Source of the DNA: Diadophis punctatus similis
Lineage: Eukaryota; Chordata; Lepidosauria; Squamata; Dipsadidae
Length of the DNA: 64,000 bases
Direction: 5' to 3'
Assembly: GCA_023053685.1 (NCBI GenBank)
Contig: JALIGW010000001.1
Span: 155,083,466-155,147,465, forward strand
Every line of letters begins with the position of its first letter. The first letter of the stretch is position 1. The notes beneath the pieces are model-generated. The model was not told the DNA's origin, searched no databases, and saw nothing but the letters and a program-made list of their open reading frames with translations. The translations under genes and the position numbers were made by a program. This document shows positions 12,671 through 24,951 of this stretch, one piece after another.

Positions 12671-15653
12671 TGTTGTGAATTATGACAAATATGACTATAC
12701 AGTGGCTTATGATAATAATCTTATTTTTGTGTCATTATTAGTTTTGCTTCAACTGTATTTCAATGCTAGACCTATAATGAATGAAGGAAGTTGCATAGAG
12801 TGATTTTATAAGCTTTAGCAAATGAAGAAATAAATCTGAATTTATATCTTGAATCTGATCTGTCTACTCTAACCCATACCATACCATTGTTCCAAGTGAG
12901 TTAGCTTTCTACGTTCTGCTCTAATTTACTCAAATTGAGAATAGCTCAAACATTTCTTCTTGACTTGGAGAGAGAAAAAATTATCTGGAGATTCAAATTA
13001 AAAATTTAGATTCCATTCTATAAATATTATGAACCATCACATCTATTGAAAAGACTGAAAATTAAATAGTTCAGCAGGGCAAGAGAAGCTGGAAGAATTA
13101 ATTTTCAAGATGAAAACAGAATATGGTTTACAAATGAGGAAGCATAAGATTTTCTGTGCAGTATCACCTAAGTGATCTTGAATATAGCCAGGTGATTACA
13201 CTGTTTGGTAAATTCTATCAATTTTCTTGTTCCAGCATAGTTCTGTCAATAGAGTTTATAGATAGAAATCAGTATCAAATAAATGTAATTTCCATGTGAC
13301 ATGGCTTACACATTTCTTCAAATACTTGTACTTCAGCTTGTCTTTAATTTCATGTAAATATTCCAGTCCACTATAGAAATAAAAATGTAATAAAGCTGGT
13401 AGGACTCTACTGCATTGATTCTTAGAGAAGAAGGATCTAGTGCTCTCTTTTCATTCAAAACTATACTAACAATTCTTACTAAACCTTATCCCAGGCTAAT
13501 ATTAAAGATTTACTGTTCATATAACTTCATACTGTAAAGCTATTTCAATACTCTCACTGTAATTTATGTGATGCATTGGGTTGGGTTTCCCCCCCCCCCC
13601 AATTCGTATACTCCTTTTGCAACTACTAGGTCTGAAGTTACAATTCCAGCAGCTATGCCATAAAATAGTTTCTTTTGATACTTGTTACTTAACACTCTTC
13701 TTGTTCTGAAAGTTAAATTTTCTATTTTCTTTTTGAAGGATACTCACTCAATCAACTGTTTTAAATCAATGGGAAAAGTAATTCTCTGTGGCACATTTAT
13801 ATTACAATATTATTTTAAAACTCACATTTTACCAAGCGTATACAGAATTCAATATTTTGCAACTAATAACTTTAAATATTTAGAAAATTTTTGTAGGATT
13901 TATTTCTACAAACAAGTTAATTTTAGAGTAATTAAACAGTTCAAAAGAAGGTATTTCAGTACTTCCAACTTCATTTGAAGGAAATGTCGTTCTGCTCAAA
14001 GACAACTGCACAACCAAAAGGGATTTAGAGTTTAAAAGTATTTCTTAAGGGCAGGTGAGATGTGATACCAATTACATCATACAATTAATAAAATGGTTTT
14101 TTTTTTTGTTATCTGAATAGTAGCTAAGCAAAGTCTGAAGAATCTTGAGATCTTGGAAATATTAGGGAGGAGGAGGAGGAAGAGGAGGAGGAGTTGCTTA
14201 ATGCTCATTGCCACGTAACTGATATAAATGTAACTCCACTGTAACTGAAAATATATGCATGATTGCCATCATAACCAGTTGCTCTGGGTCAGAATAGAAA
14301 ACTGAGGTGTTTTTTTTACTAGATTAGTACTGTAAATTCAAGAAGCAGACTAGATTTTGTTACTTATGTGCAACATGCATAATGTCCTACTAATAGTAAG
14401 GGCACAATATCATTAAGTTATCATACAGTTTGGCCAACATACTGCAAGTACAACCAAAGGCCAAACATATGTTTTTTATTCCAAACACATTTACATTATC
14501 CTATGTAATCTAGGTTTCTCATCTAAAGGCCACCTTGTAAGCCAAATAAACCACTTGTCAACTCTCAAAATGACTCTAGCTGAAGCCATATGTTTCTTGC
14601 TTTGTTTCTTAGTTGCCATACTTATTTGGGGGGGGGGGAGACTTATGGAATGTAGAATGTTTTCCTCCAATGTGCCAGACATAACAATGATAAGGCTCCT
14701 GAGAACCAAGGCTAGCAACGGCAGGAGGGAGTGCTGAGAAGTTCATCACCTGCTTGGGTGACTGACATGACCTGTGAAATGAGGGGGGTGGACAGTATAT
14801 ATTCTTTAATTATACCAAAAACATGGGAATTATTCAGTGTTGGTTTCACCTCTGACCATGCCAATATGATATACCCAATAAACCAGATTTTTGAGGAAGC
14901 CAAGGCCTCAGAATCTTGAATTGGTTGGGAGCATTACTCGGAACCATGACACCACTGTCAACTTCCCACTACTTACGTGTATGTGATAAAATAAAAGAAA
15001 TAGAGTAATACATGGATAACGAATGTGAATACAAAAGTGAAATGGCAGACTTTTTTCGGGCTTCGGTTTTCCCATTCATAGCTCCTCTTTCATATAAATT
15101 ACATGTATAGTACTTGCTTCATTGCATTGATCTTATATTCTGACTCTAAATTCTGTAGGTCAAATTTCATTATTCCTGTATATCGTTTCATGACCTGAAT
15201 AGTACAACCTGTATCTGATTTAAAATGGCTCATTTTTGACAATTTCAAATTTCCCTTGGTTTATGCTTCTCACATTCCATTTTCCAATGATATATCTCCT
15301 ACTAAAAGATGAATTTTTCTTTCAGTAGTGGTTCCTTTGTTGGTAGAATTTATTAGGGCTTTGTTCAGGCCATATTTCTGTCTTCAGATCTGCTTGTTAA
15401 AAGTTCAAAGCTTTCCCCCAGTAATTAGAGGAAAGTCTTCCAAATTGTGAGTCTTAACATCTGGCATCACTAATTCATCCAAACATTATAAACATAGGCA
15501 GAGTGAAACAAAAAATCATTTGCTATTCCAAGTTTGATTTAGAATTTAAAGTTCTTCTATATAAGTTGGTTTGTCTGATGTTTGCAAAGCCTACCTATCC
15601 TCCTTCTACCCTGTGGTAGTTTACCCAAAGATCTCCTCCTCCCTTTTTGATCT
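12671..15653. other. Intron, no recognised element
   Basis: AT-rich intron with small homopolymers (C10 at 13592, G9 near 14630) and a short GGA run near 14166-14194. No gene or clear transposon seen. Confidence 0.45.
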
Positions 15654-15661
15654 CACTAGGA

Positions 15662-16054
15662 CAGGGGTCGGCAACCTCAAACACTCAAAGAGCAATTTGG
15701 ACCCATTTCCCACAGAAAAGAAAACACCGGGAGCCACAAAACCCTTTTGACATCTAAAATGAAGATAATACTGCATATATCGTTTTTTTTACCTTTATGC
15801 TATGTATAAAAAAACTATAGTGTGTTGCATTTATGAAATCAATGAACTGCTACAGAGAAAACAAATTTTTATTTCTGCATGCAAAAAAAACATTTTGAAC
15901 TCTGAAAAAAAAGATGGGTTGAAAACTCAATAAATCACATGCCGGTGGGTGTCACACATTGGCAGTTGTGACGTATATTTTGAGTGACAGGGAGCCGCAG
16001 CTGAGGGATGAAAGAGCCACATGCGGCTCCAGAGCCACGGGTTGCAGACCCCTG
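15662..16054. mobile_element. Non-autonomous hAT element, 393 bp
   Basis: Begins CAGGGGTCGGCAACCT and ends with GTTGCAGACCCCTG. It contains the subterminal GAGCCAC-ATGCGGCTCC motif. Perfect 8-bp target duplication CACTAGGA on both sides (15654-15661, 16055-16062). It resembles OposCharlie-type hATs. There is no ORF. Confidence 0.9.
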
Positions 16055-16062
16055 CACTAGGA

Positions 16063-16943
16063 GGATGACCTAGCTAAGAGTTCCCATTCTTGCAAGCATC
16101 ACTGTTACAGTCATTGATGTTATTGAACTCTCCCATCACAGCAAAGTGGTAATTGATGCTCTCTGAGCTTGGTTATTTTCTTGCAGAGCTGTAGGAATCT
16201 ACAGCCATGCCTAAAGTAACAGAGTGCTAACAAGATAAGTAAAATGCAAGCAAGCAAGTCACTAAGGAGTAAACTAGATGGCTGGAAACATTTAGTGCTG
16301 GAAACCAAGGTATTTTGATTTAAGTTAAATGACATTAGCTACAAGTTCTTAGACATTGTTTGGGGTAAGAGCTCCATTGTGTTTAGGAAAGCATAATGTC
16401 TTTTGATCCACCCTTTATGGAATATTTTAATACACATATAAATAACCTAGTCAGAAAGGATAATCTTATTAATCATCCTGACAATAATATTCCCTCTCCT
16501 GATGTGAGGCTTAATTTCTTTAAGATAAGCAGGAGGTACTTGCATGTATTATATTCCATTAGGATGACTTAATTTCTGTTCACTTTGTGGAAAGGTTACA
16601 CCTAAGATGCCTTGAAATCACAAACTGTTTTAGTCTCCACTAAAATAAATTTCTACTACCACCAATACACACATGTACACACACACAATGTCTCACTATA
16701 TTTATCTGCCTATCTGTCCTCCTCATAACCTGACAGTTTTCAGATGCATTGGAACTGAAAGCACGATGGCTGGTAATGATAGAAAATGCAATCTAAACAC
16801 ATTTGAAAAGCACCAAAGAAGGCTGGATTGGGCAAGTATAGTACATGCATCTCATTAATGTATCATCTGTACAGCTGAACTGCAATAAAATATGTAGAAG
16901 AGATCTGAAATGAGAAAAGGCAAAGAAAAGTCTAGGATAATAC
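16063..16943. other. Intron, mostly unrecognised
   Basis: Only a short stretch near 16150-16190 (TGCTCTCTGAGCTTGG, TTTTCTTGCAGA) matches the Penelope-like debris at 35430-35460. Otherwise I see nothing. Confidence 0.4.
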
Positions 16944-17081
16944 CTTGGTTGAGTTGTGTAGCCTCTGTGATTTGAATTCCGTTTATAGAACACTGTGCTC
17001 CATCGAGTGGTATTAAATGAACCGTTCCATTGAAGTGTTCAAAAATGCAGTGCTCGCTTTCCAAATCAAGACCATGAAGCA
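16944..17081 (-). CDS. KIF16B: KIF16B FHA core exon
   Basis: A 138-nt exon: LHGLDLESEHCIFEHFNGTV, HLIPLDGAQCSINGIQITEA, TQLNQ. It carries the remaining FHA signatures S-EHC and the NG turn (SINGI). In kinesin-3 proteins FHA domains help regulate the motor and mediate phospho-dependent contacts (family knowledge). Acceptor TTTTAG and donor GTATTA flank it. The trailing G pairs with GT in the next exon. Confidence 0.96.
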
Positions 17082-17378
17082 CTAAAACACAAAAACAGAT
17101 TTGTAATAACTATTACAATGGGATTTTTATTTTTCTAATCCTGAAGTTTTAATCTATTAACACTTATCCCATTAATTCCTAGATTTCATATTTTCTTTGC
17201 ATTGCCCGTATACAGGACAAAAAAATATTTAAAATAAGCAAGATGAACAAACTGGTCTACCTAGAAGCAAAGAAATAGATCAAAATGTACACATTTTTAA
17301 AATAACAATTCAAACATGAAATTGAGTAGATAGCAGTGGACATTGAAAGTTGTATTGTGTTAGAGAACCATATAGAGC

Positions 17379-17595
17379 AAGGGTCCCCCAACTCTGGGCC
17401 GCAGCCCACTACCAGGCCTTGAGCCATTTGGAACCAGGCCACAGAAGTGGGAGGCAAGAACACACTCATTCTCACTTGTGTGAGCAGCAGGCAAACACGT
17501 GCACACACACTCCATTTGCGTGAGTGGTGGGCGCGCATCCACCACCACTTGGGTGGAACCATGCCCTCTTCCCCCCCCCCCCGGCCTGTGTGTGT
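17379..17595 (-). mobile_element. hAT MITE fragment, one end lost
   Basis: Starts AAGGGTCCCCCAACTC and shares GGCCGCAGCCCACTA and CCATTTGGAACCAGG in inverted order with the copy at 54602-54808. The far end dissolves into a C13 run and a (TG)n microsatellite (17585-17611), so no target duplication can be read. Confidence 0.75.
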
Positions 17596-18236
17596 ATGTG
17601 TGTGTGTGTGTACTGAATATCATAATGTAAACATAGCGAAATTTGATCCTATTAGCATGTAATATCAAATCCTTCAGAATTACAAAATGCATAATTCCTC
17701 TACCTAATGAGTGGTTATGCATACTTAAAAGTCTTATCCATTCAGTTAAGTGGAAACAGCACCCCTTATTCTTCTAACATGACCAGCACCTGCTCCTACT
17801 CCTTTAGTGTCTTTACTCTTTTTAAGAATCAGATGCTTCCCTTTGAAATGGACAGATGGGTTATTCAATGGTATATCTGGAAGGATGATTTTCAAATCAG
17901 TCTAAGCCTGGTTTCAGACTCACAATTCATAGGATTTTCTTTAAAAGGTATGTCCCAGCTTCGTACCTTTCTTTTACTGGGAGTCTTCGGTTTATGACCA
18001 TTTTTTCAGTACCCATTAAAAGTTACAGTGATGCTGAATGAAGGAACTTACGGCTGGTCCTTGAAGTTACAGCCATTGCAGCGCCCCCACAGTCACATGA
18101 TCAAAATTTGAGTGCTTTGCAGTCCACCTGCACTTACAACTGCATGGATGCTTTAATTCCCTCCAATCTTTTCCCTGACTACGTCCTTTCGACCCCCTGA
18201 ACTCTGCAGCCCTAGCTGCCCTTTGCTAACTTCTTG

Positions 18237-18890
18237 TGTCATGCCCCCATCGGAGTCTGACTCTGCGGCGGAAGATGACCTGGAACAAGAACTGACAGTG
18301 AGTGAGAGGGCAGCTCTGTTGGCCTTGGAGGGAATTGGGGAAGGGCAGAGTCAGTCCAGACAAGGCTGTTCGGAATTAGCAAGCCTACAGGCAGGGAGGA
18401 ACAGAGCTCAGCCAAGGAGAAAGAACCACCCCCTCCTGATGCAAGGGCTTGGAGAGTGCAGAGGAGGCGGGATCAGCTCAGATGGAGGAGGCCACTCGCG
18501 AGGAGAGTGCCCCACCCAGCTTCACCAGGCATACCTGGGGAATAGACTTAAGGAGACGCTGTGGGGAGGGGCATTTGTTGGGAACAAATGCTGAGTTCCT
18601 GGAGTGTTGTGTGCCGACGTTTGAACTTGCCAAGAATCCTTGCATTCCTGTGTGGCGTTCTGGACTGATTATCTGGATCTTTTGCTCCCTGAACTCCTTG
18701 CTTTGTTCTTGTTTTACTAAATAAATTTGGGATTTATTGCTATGCAGCCTTGGTGCATACAGCGCTCGACTGGACTAATTGCGACCAGAGGCTGTTTGAG
18801 GTTTGTTTGGGGGAGATTTGGAGCACTAAAGGGCCGGTTTGAATTGCCAGCTGTTTGTGTTATCTCTGTGCCGTGCCCTGGGTCATCACA
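18237..18890 (+). mobile_element. Solo LTR of an ERV/LTR retrotransposon, 654 bp
   Basis: Starts TGTCATGCC and ends GTCATCACA, so it has TG...CA termini. It is flanked by a perfect 5-bp duplication TCTTG (18232-18236 and 18891-18895). A polyadenylation signal AATAAA is at about 18720, in the position expected before R/U5. No internal viral genes flank it, so it is the product of LTR-LTR recombination. The 123-aa and 91-aa frames inside are not assigned. Retrovirus versus Gypsy origin cannot be decided from the LTR alone. Confidence 0.8.
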
Positions 18891-19378
18891 TCTTGCTTCC
18901 GTTGCTGACCAAGCATGCCCACCCTGGCCCATTGCGAGGCAGTTGCTGGCCACCCAAAGGTTATCCTCCCCAGGTCGCACATGACAGTTTCCTCAAGAGA
19001 ATTGTGGAAGAGGGCCTCAAATGGCTGATAGCTACCTCACAAAGGGCCAGAGTGGGCATGCCTCATCAGCAGTGGGAGTATGAAGTTGGCAAAGGTCATC
19101 TGGTATGGCGGAGTACAGGACAGCAGGAGTCTCAGAGTACAGGGCAGTGAGGGCAGCTGGGCTGAGGTGACTGGGGCTTTGTGGGTGGCTGCTTTGTGCC
19201 AGGCTGTTGGGCAGCTACTTTGTGCCACATTGCTGGGCAGTGGCTATGTGCTGCATTGTGGAGTAGGTGTTTGTTTCACACTGTTGGACTGTAGTGTCAC
19301 TCCATGCTGCTGGGGTTTTCTGGACAGCTGGGTTTCCTGGGCGGCTGTTTTATGCCATGCTGCTGGGACTTCCTGGAA

Positions 19379-20530
19379 CATGGATGGGGTGCCCCAGGGC
19401 TCGGTCCTCTCGCCCATCCTGTTTAACATCTACATGAAACCACTGGGTGAGATCATCCGACGACACGGGGTGAGGTATCAGCAATATGCTGATGATACCC
19501 AGTTGTACATCTCCACCCCGTCTCAATTCAGGGAAGCCGTCGACGTAATGTGCCGCTGCCTGGACGATGTTAGGGTCTGGATGGGGAAGAACCGGCTAAA
19601 GCTCAACCCTGACAAGACCGAGTGGCTATGGATATTGCCTCCCAAGGATTCTGTCAATTGTCCCTCCTTGGTTCTTGGGGGAGAGAAATTAACTCCCTCA
19701 GAACGGGTTCGCAATTTGGGTGTCCTCCTAGACCCACAGCTAAAATTGGAGCAACATCTTTCAGCTGTGGCTAAGGGGACCTTTGCACAGGTTCGCCTAG
19801 TGCACCAATTGCGACCCTTCTTGGAGAGGGAGGCGCTACTCACAGTCACCCATGCCCTTATCACCTCCCGGCTGGATTACTGCAATGCCCTCTACATGGG
19901 GCTACCCTTGAAGAGTATCCGGAGACTACAATTGGTGCAAAATGCAGCTGCGCGTGCCGTGGTGGGTGTGCCCAGGTACACCCACGTAACACCTGTCCTC
20001 CGCCAGCTGCATTGGCTGCCCATTAGTCTCCGGATCCAATTTAAGGTGTTGGCCGTTACCTTTAAAGCCCTACATGGCTCAGGGCCAGGCTACCTTCGGG
20101 ACCGTATCCTGCCGCATACCTCCCTACGACCGGTTAGGTCCCACAGAGTCGGTCTCCTCCAGGTCCCATCGACCAAACAATGTCAGTTGGCGGGGCCTAG
20201 GGGGAGAGCCTTCTCTGTGGGAGCTCCCTCCCTATGGAACCAACTCCCTCCGGAGATCAGAGCCATCCCCACCCTGCTGGCCTTCCGTAAAGCAATAAAA
20301 ACTTGGCTCTTCCAGCAGGCGGGGTGAAAGTGAGACCGAGTAGACTATCTCGGGGTCTCCCCCCTTTAGTTATGAATGTTGGAGATTTCCTTTTAATTTT
20401 TAGATATCTTTTAATTGTTATATGTTTTATTGTAATAGATTTGGACATGTTGTGAGCCGCCCAGAGTCCCCCGGGAGTTGGGCGGCATACAAATCTATTA
20501 AATAAAAATAAATAAATAAATAAAATAAAC
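19379..20530 (+). mobile_element. CR1/L2-type LINE, 5'-truncated, best copy
   Basis: Comprises the RT fragment above plus a 3' UTR containing GTGAGCCGCCCAGAGTCCCC and GGGCGGCATACAAATC, ending in (AAATA)n at about 20500-20530. Similar flanking text (CTGGGGTTTTCTGG) occurs on both sides at 19308 and 20533, placing it inside older repetitive DNA. The tail form favours L2-like over avian-type CR1, but I leave the clade open. Confidence 0.85.
19381..20327 (+). pseudogene. LINE reverse-transcriptase C-terminal half, frame open
   Basis: A 5'-truncated CR1/L2-type ORF2. It starts in MDGVPQGSVLSPILFNIYMK, has the catalytic YADD at 19485-19496, then SRLDYCNALYMGLPLKSIRR and LQLVQNAAARAVVGVPRY. It ends FRKAIKTWLFQQAG and stop. 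The frame is still open, suggesting a fairly recent insertion. The 415-aa frame beginning at 19080 includes 300 nt of unrelated upstream sequence. It lacks the endonuclease and RT N-terminus, so it cannot be autonomous. Confidence 0.9.
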
Positions 20531-20988
20531 AACTGGGGTTTTCTGGGGTAGCTGCAGTTTCATGCCGTGCTGTTGAGCTATGGCTCTACACTGCAGTTCA
20601 GGAGCTTCTTAAATCCCAAAGCCACAGCATACCAAGAATCCCAAGCAACAATGACAAACAACAAAGTCCTGGGGTTGTTTCCCCCTCTGTCCTTTGGTGC
20701 AGGACAGCCAAAGGGCAGAGGTGGGGGGGGGCAATAAGCAGTAGCAGGGGATGAAGGAGAAGCAGTCTCTTACCTTGGAAGAACCAAGGCTCAGGGCTGG
20801 GACAGACCAAGCTGGGAATGGCTTAAATTGGGATGGATTCTTGGCTAATGACCGGTGGAATTCAGTTAACAATAGCAACAGGATGGGATTGCTGTCGCTA
20901 AGCAATGCAATCACATGATGTTCTCATCGCATCACTTAACAAAATAAATTCTGGTCTCAATTGTAGTCCTAAGTTGAAGACTACTTGA

Positions 20989-21938
20989 ATCCTTGAATCA
21001 CAATTCCAAAATTTAACCAGACCTGTGCTTTGGGCAAGTTGGAGGCATTGCCTCTGTTGCTTTGTGAGGGTGTTATAAAAATGCCTCTTTTCATCAGCAT
21101 AGATATCCACATGGGGGTGGCTCAGTAGAGTCCCTGAGCTATATGACACCTTTTCTACTCAATTCTGGATGACTTCTATGTAGTCTATGCTAAAGAAATT
21201 CCCTGTAGTCTATGCTAAAGAAATAGAGAATACAACTTCTATTCACTATTTCTTTTGCTCCAACCAAGATTCTGATATATTGTCCTGTTTTGTGCATATA
21301 TATATATATATTATATGTACCGTGCATCTTTACTTGAGATTCAACAACTGTATTATTTTCCTCTTTAACTTTTAATGTTGAATTGTACCTTTTTATAAAT
21401 CTATATACACATATGGAGGAGCACAAAACAGAGAGACATATATATATAAGACTGGTTTAATTTGAGAGCTATAGAAGTATAACCAAAAATATAAATCTGC
21501 ATTGCTACAAGAACAGAGACTTTTATTCATATGTGGTATTATGCTGAGAGCAACAGGAGGGAATTCATAAAGCAGTAGAGAAGGGCCAGGGATAAGAAGT
21601 TTATAATATAATGCCTTATTTCCAATACCATAAACCTTAGTAAAAAATAATGCAGTGTTCTATTTACATCAGCCATTCTTCCAAAAACCACAGGTATGAT
21701 TTCTTCTGTAAACATCCTATAATAGATATCTGCTCATGGCAATGAGTACTTTATGCATAGCCCTAATCCATGGATGGGGGAAATGAAGAATGTGTGTGTG
21801 TGTCAGTGGTTTGATTGTTAGAATAGTAATTCTAAAGCCCCTTTCAAGTTTATAAATTTAGAAACCATCCCTCCTACCCCTGCAACCAACAATTGCTAGA
21901 ACAGCTCTTAGATTAAAAGAGAAAGAGAGCACACTTAC
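20989..21938. other. Intron with short TA/TG runs
   Basis: Includes (TA)n at 21295-21312 and a tandem copy of GTCTATGCTAAAGAAAT (21181-21197, 21207-21223). No gene is seen. Confidence 0.5.
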
Positions 21939-21990
21939 CAATATCTTGTTCTCTTGCAGCATCATTTCTGCCAACATGTGTTTGGCCCTC
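21939..21990 (-). CDS. KIF16B: KIF16B FHA exon with GR motif
   Basis: A 52-nt exon, 17 codons plus 1 nt: EGQTHVGRNDAAREQDI. The GR of VGRND is the invariant FHA-fold glycine-arginine pair. Acceptor CCTTAG and donor GTAAGT flank it. The trailing G joins TG of the next exon as valine. Human has GRDDASTEQDI, so the loop has diverged while the GR is kept. Confidence 0.94.
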
Positions 21991-22023
21991 CTAAGGAAGA
22001 AAAATTGACATGTTATAGTCACT

Positions 22024-22626
22024 GCAGGTAGTCCTTGACTTATGACTGCAAATGGAACTGGATTTCTGGTCATAAATCATTACACTCCTAAGCTGAGGCA
22101 CCAACGTGACCAGAGCTGATTTTACAATATTTTTTGAGGTAGTTGTTTAATGAATCACTGTGGTTGTTAAACAAATTTTGTGGTTGTTAAGAGAATGCCA
22201 GAGTCTTAAGTGTGAACCAATGTTCACTGTAAAATTAGAAAACGGCACACGGCAGTTAAAAGATACATTTGTCAAGAATCATGAGGCACAACACTTAATG
22301 ATAGTCATAGGGTACAAATAAGCAATCAGGAAACAATCAATATTAATATAAATTGTAAGGATACAAGCAACAAGTTAGTCATACAGTCATAAGTGGGAGG
22401 AGATGGGTGATAGGAACGATGAGAAGACTAATAGTAATAGTAATGCAGCCTTAGTGAATAGTTTGACAGTGGTGAGGGAGGGGGAGGGGGGGAGGGTGAG
22501 AAATGTGTTTATGTGACAGTTTATGGTATGGCAGACATTTTATGACAGCCATGGCACCTTTATCAAGCCACTTGTAATTTTGAACAATCATTAAATGACC
22601 AGTTGTATGTTGAGGACTACTTGTAT
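22024..22626 (-). mobile_element. TIR-type MITE family, diverged copy, interrupted
   Basis: Left end CAGGTAGTCCTTGACTTATG and right end GTTGAGGACTACTTGTA are inverted repeats of the family seen at 41732, 45878 and 53300. The middle is replaced by a CR1-like insertion at 22257-22500, which is therefore younger. Confidence 0.65.
22257..22500 (-). mobile_element. Snake CR1-like LINE fragment
   Basis: Begins AAAAGATACATTTGTCAAG and continues ACACTTAATGATAGTCATAG. The opening matches the insertion in the Tc1 element at 29380-29412, showing that both are one family. Here the (AATAG)n side is missing. Confidence 0.7.
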
Positions 22627-22837
22627 ATAAAATCATAAAATTATTAAAAAGTTACAATAAAAGTTATGCTTTTCCCCAAATATTCTTGGGAAATCTTTGA
22701 AATCTTCCCAAATATTCTTGGGACTTACATAATCAGGTTTGCTGAGTCAAGATTGTTACTAACGGTTTTTCAGCTATTAGGAACCTTTGGACTCAAAAAT
22801 CTGAAACCATCGGGTGAGTTTCTTTTAAATCTTAGTG

Positions 22838-23025
22838 CAGGGGTCCCCAACCCCCGGTCCGTGGAATGGCACCGCTCCGCAGCATGCCAGAAACCGGGCC
22901 ATGCAAATAAGCAAAGCCCCATCCACGGGATGCAGGAAGCACTCGAGACCACCCTCCCGGTCCACAGAAAAACCTCTCTTCATGGAACCAGTCCCTGGTG
23001 CTCAAAAGGCCCCTAAGCGCCACTG
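22838..23025. mobile_element. hAT MITE, 188 bp
   Basis: Starts CAGGGGTCCCCAACCCCCGG and ends with GCGCCACTG, a partly decayed terminus. Target duplications are TCTTAGTG (22830-22837) and CCTTAGTG (23026-23033), one mismatch. Short frames inside are not genes. Confidence 0.8.
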
Positions 23026-23149
23026 CCTTAGTGAAAAAAATTGTAAATACAAGTTTAAGCGCTTTAAAAAATTTGGGGTGGGAGGGTTGATGGGAATAAA
23101 CAGCAAAAGGTGATTAGAACTTTGGTTTTGGAAAATAACAAACAGACTA

Positions 23150-24095
23150 AGTGTCCAGATAGAGTGGAAATAAGATTTTGGAATTAATTATAAGAATTCT
23201 TCCTCTAGGAAAATGCTTTGGTTTTAAATTCTTTTTTTTTTAAATGATAGGATGGGACTTTGAAGGTTGGACTTTGGAGAGAACCAGAAGGAACAAAAAA
23301 TTACAATTAAAGAAGAATACTTAAATTTGAGCTACTAATATAGAATGTAAGAAATCTTTTTAACATATGGCATATTGAAGGGTATTTTAATTTTAAGATG
23401 TCTGCCTCTATAGATAGACTATGTTTAAAAGATGTTATGGGAGAGGAGCAATTTTTACCATAAAAGACTGAGACTGATCTGAATGTGGATTTAAAAATAG
23501 CTTACTGAATGTCTTTATAATGAAAAGAGATAGTATGCAAATAACATAACAAAAGAATGATCTCGATATTTTTTTCCTATATTAGATTTACAAAAGCAGC
23601 TTCATAAAGATTTGAAGAATTTTGTAAGAAGGGACAAAGTAAAAATGAAAATAAATCAACTAGGTCATTATTTGAAGGGATTAAGGATCAAGATTATTAA
23701 AAATAAAAGGAAGGAATATAAAATTGGCTTAGTTGATCAGGATTAAAATAGATATGTTGGTATTCCTAGTATCTTTAATGGAGTTCTGCTGATCACAGGT
23801 GAAATGATGAGGTTTTAAGGATTTGTTTATAGATAAAATATGGGATATGGGAAGAAGAGATCACCTGTTGTATTTTAAGAAAAGGTGATAAGTTATTAAA
23901 ATTGTTTATATTTGTGATGAAGGGGGAAGTTTTCTTTATATATTTCTTTTCTTCTTTTTTACTATATTGTTTTTTCTTTCTTTTCTAAATTATTTTTCTT
24001 TTCTGTACTTTCCATTATTTCTTTTTAATCTTTTTACTTTATATGAATTTTTATCACTGTAATAACAACTTTTAATAAAATTATCATGAAAAAGA
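23150..24095 (+). mobile_element. Probable non-LTR (L1-like) retroelement 3' relic
   Basis: A, G and T-rich sequence with no long frame. It includes GGACTTTGGAGAGAACCAGA, then a pyrimidine-rich stretch (23935-24050) and TAATAACAACTTTTAATAAA before an A-rich end. The layout resembles squamate L1 3' ends. Recognition is by appearance, so confidence is limited. Confidence 0.4.
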
Positions 24096-24831
24096 ACTAC
24101 CTATATTTCACTACTATGTTGAAAGATGATGAATGCATATGAAAGGTTATTTTGCTCAAGCTACAAAGGAAAATTATAGCAATAATTCTCTTTTTTAAAA
24201 AAAAAAATTCTTCCTATAGCTCTATGAACAGGAAAGAGGCTGCTGTCAATTCTAAGATTCAATAATTCATTTAATCTTTTTTGACTTTTAAATTCAAAAA
24301 TCTTTTTTTATTGAACTTCAGGTTGCTAAAACCACAAAGCATACACTAACGTATCCTGTCTCTTCCTATACAAGCTTAGGGTACATTTGCCTGGAACCAG
24401 AGGTCTTATTATTTAGTGATGTATTGCTTTTTTCATGCTTCCTATGACAGCTAGTAATATTTGTGATTTAATTTACTTAAATTCATTTTAAAACCACATG
24501 GTTTCTAATATTATTAGAAATTATTATTTATTTCTAGTTCTGTGCTTATTAAGGAAAACAAAATAAATGTTTCAAAGCATCAACAAGTCATAGTCAGAGT
24601 AAAATGAATGAAGAACAAATACAATTAAGAATGTTATTTATCTATCACTAATCCTCAGGGCAGATATAGGCAGTAGATGACATATAAAGCATATTAAGCA
24701 AGTCAGACTATTCAGTAATTGACTTCCATTTTGCAGAGAAGTAACAGATGTTTAGCTTATTCAGACAATAAATTAGTACAAAAACACAACTGTCCTTTTG
24801 GAAACTAGAAAGCAGATAAATATTGAATTAC

Positions 24832-24951
24832 CTTCAAATGATACAAGATGATACCTGTGCTCAGAAGATCGTCATCAATGCCTATTAAGTGAGGCAGCTC
24901 AGAATCTAACACAACTCCAATTCCTTCTTTCCGCAGAGCTAAGGTTTGCTC
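24832..24951 (-). CDS. KIF16B: KIF16B neck-to-FHA exon
   Basis: A 120-nt exon of 40 codons in phase 0: EQTLALRKEGIGVVLDSELP, HLIGIDDDLLSTGIILYHLK. It leads into the forkhead-associated domain, whose first beta strand contains ILYHLKEG. Acceptor TTACAG and donor GTAATT flank it. An internal GGTATC could act as a cryptic donor near 24855, but the human protein supports the longer exon. Confidence 0.95.

Larger units (their letters stand above)
17979..20988. mobile_element. Old long non-autonomous DNA element, host to LTR and LINE
   Basis: The left edge AGTCTTCGGTTTATGACC and the right edge CCTAAGTTGAAGACTACTTG are diverged inverted repeats. Short subterminal matches to the smaller TIR elements (41732, 45878, 53300, 22024) are visible: CACATGATCAAAATTTGAG and CTTAACAAAAT. 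It is interrupted by a solo LTR (18237-18890) and a LINE (19381-20530). The outer limits are approximate. Confidence 0.5.

Noticed and set aside
16855..17082. Start methionine at MLHGLDLESEH
   Set aside because: The apparent start is created by the reading of intron sequence next to the acceptor. The codon is completed from the previous exon as valine.
18223..18594. 123-aa acidic frame
   Set aside because: Lies inside the solo LTR and has no recognisable domain.
19080..20327. 415-aa open frame as a host gene
   Set aside because: From 19381 onward it is a LINE reverse-transcriptase fragment (PQGSVLSP, YADD, ending KTWLFQQAG). The first 100 codons are unrelated repeat sequence read by chance.
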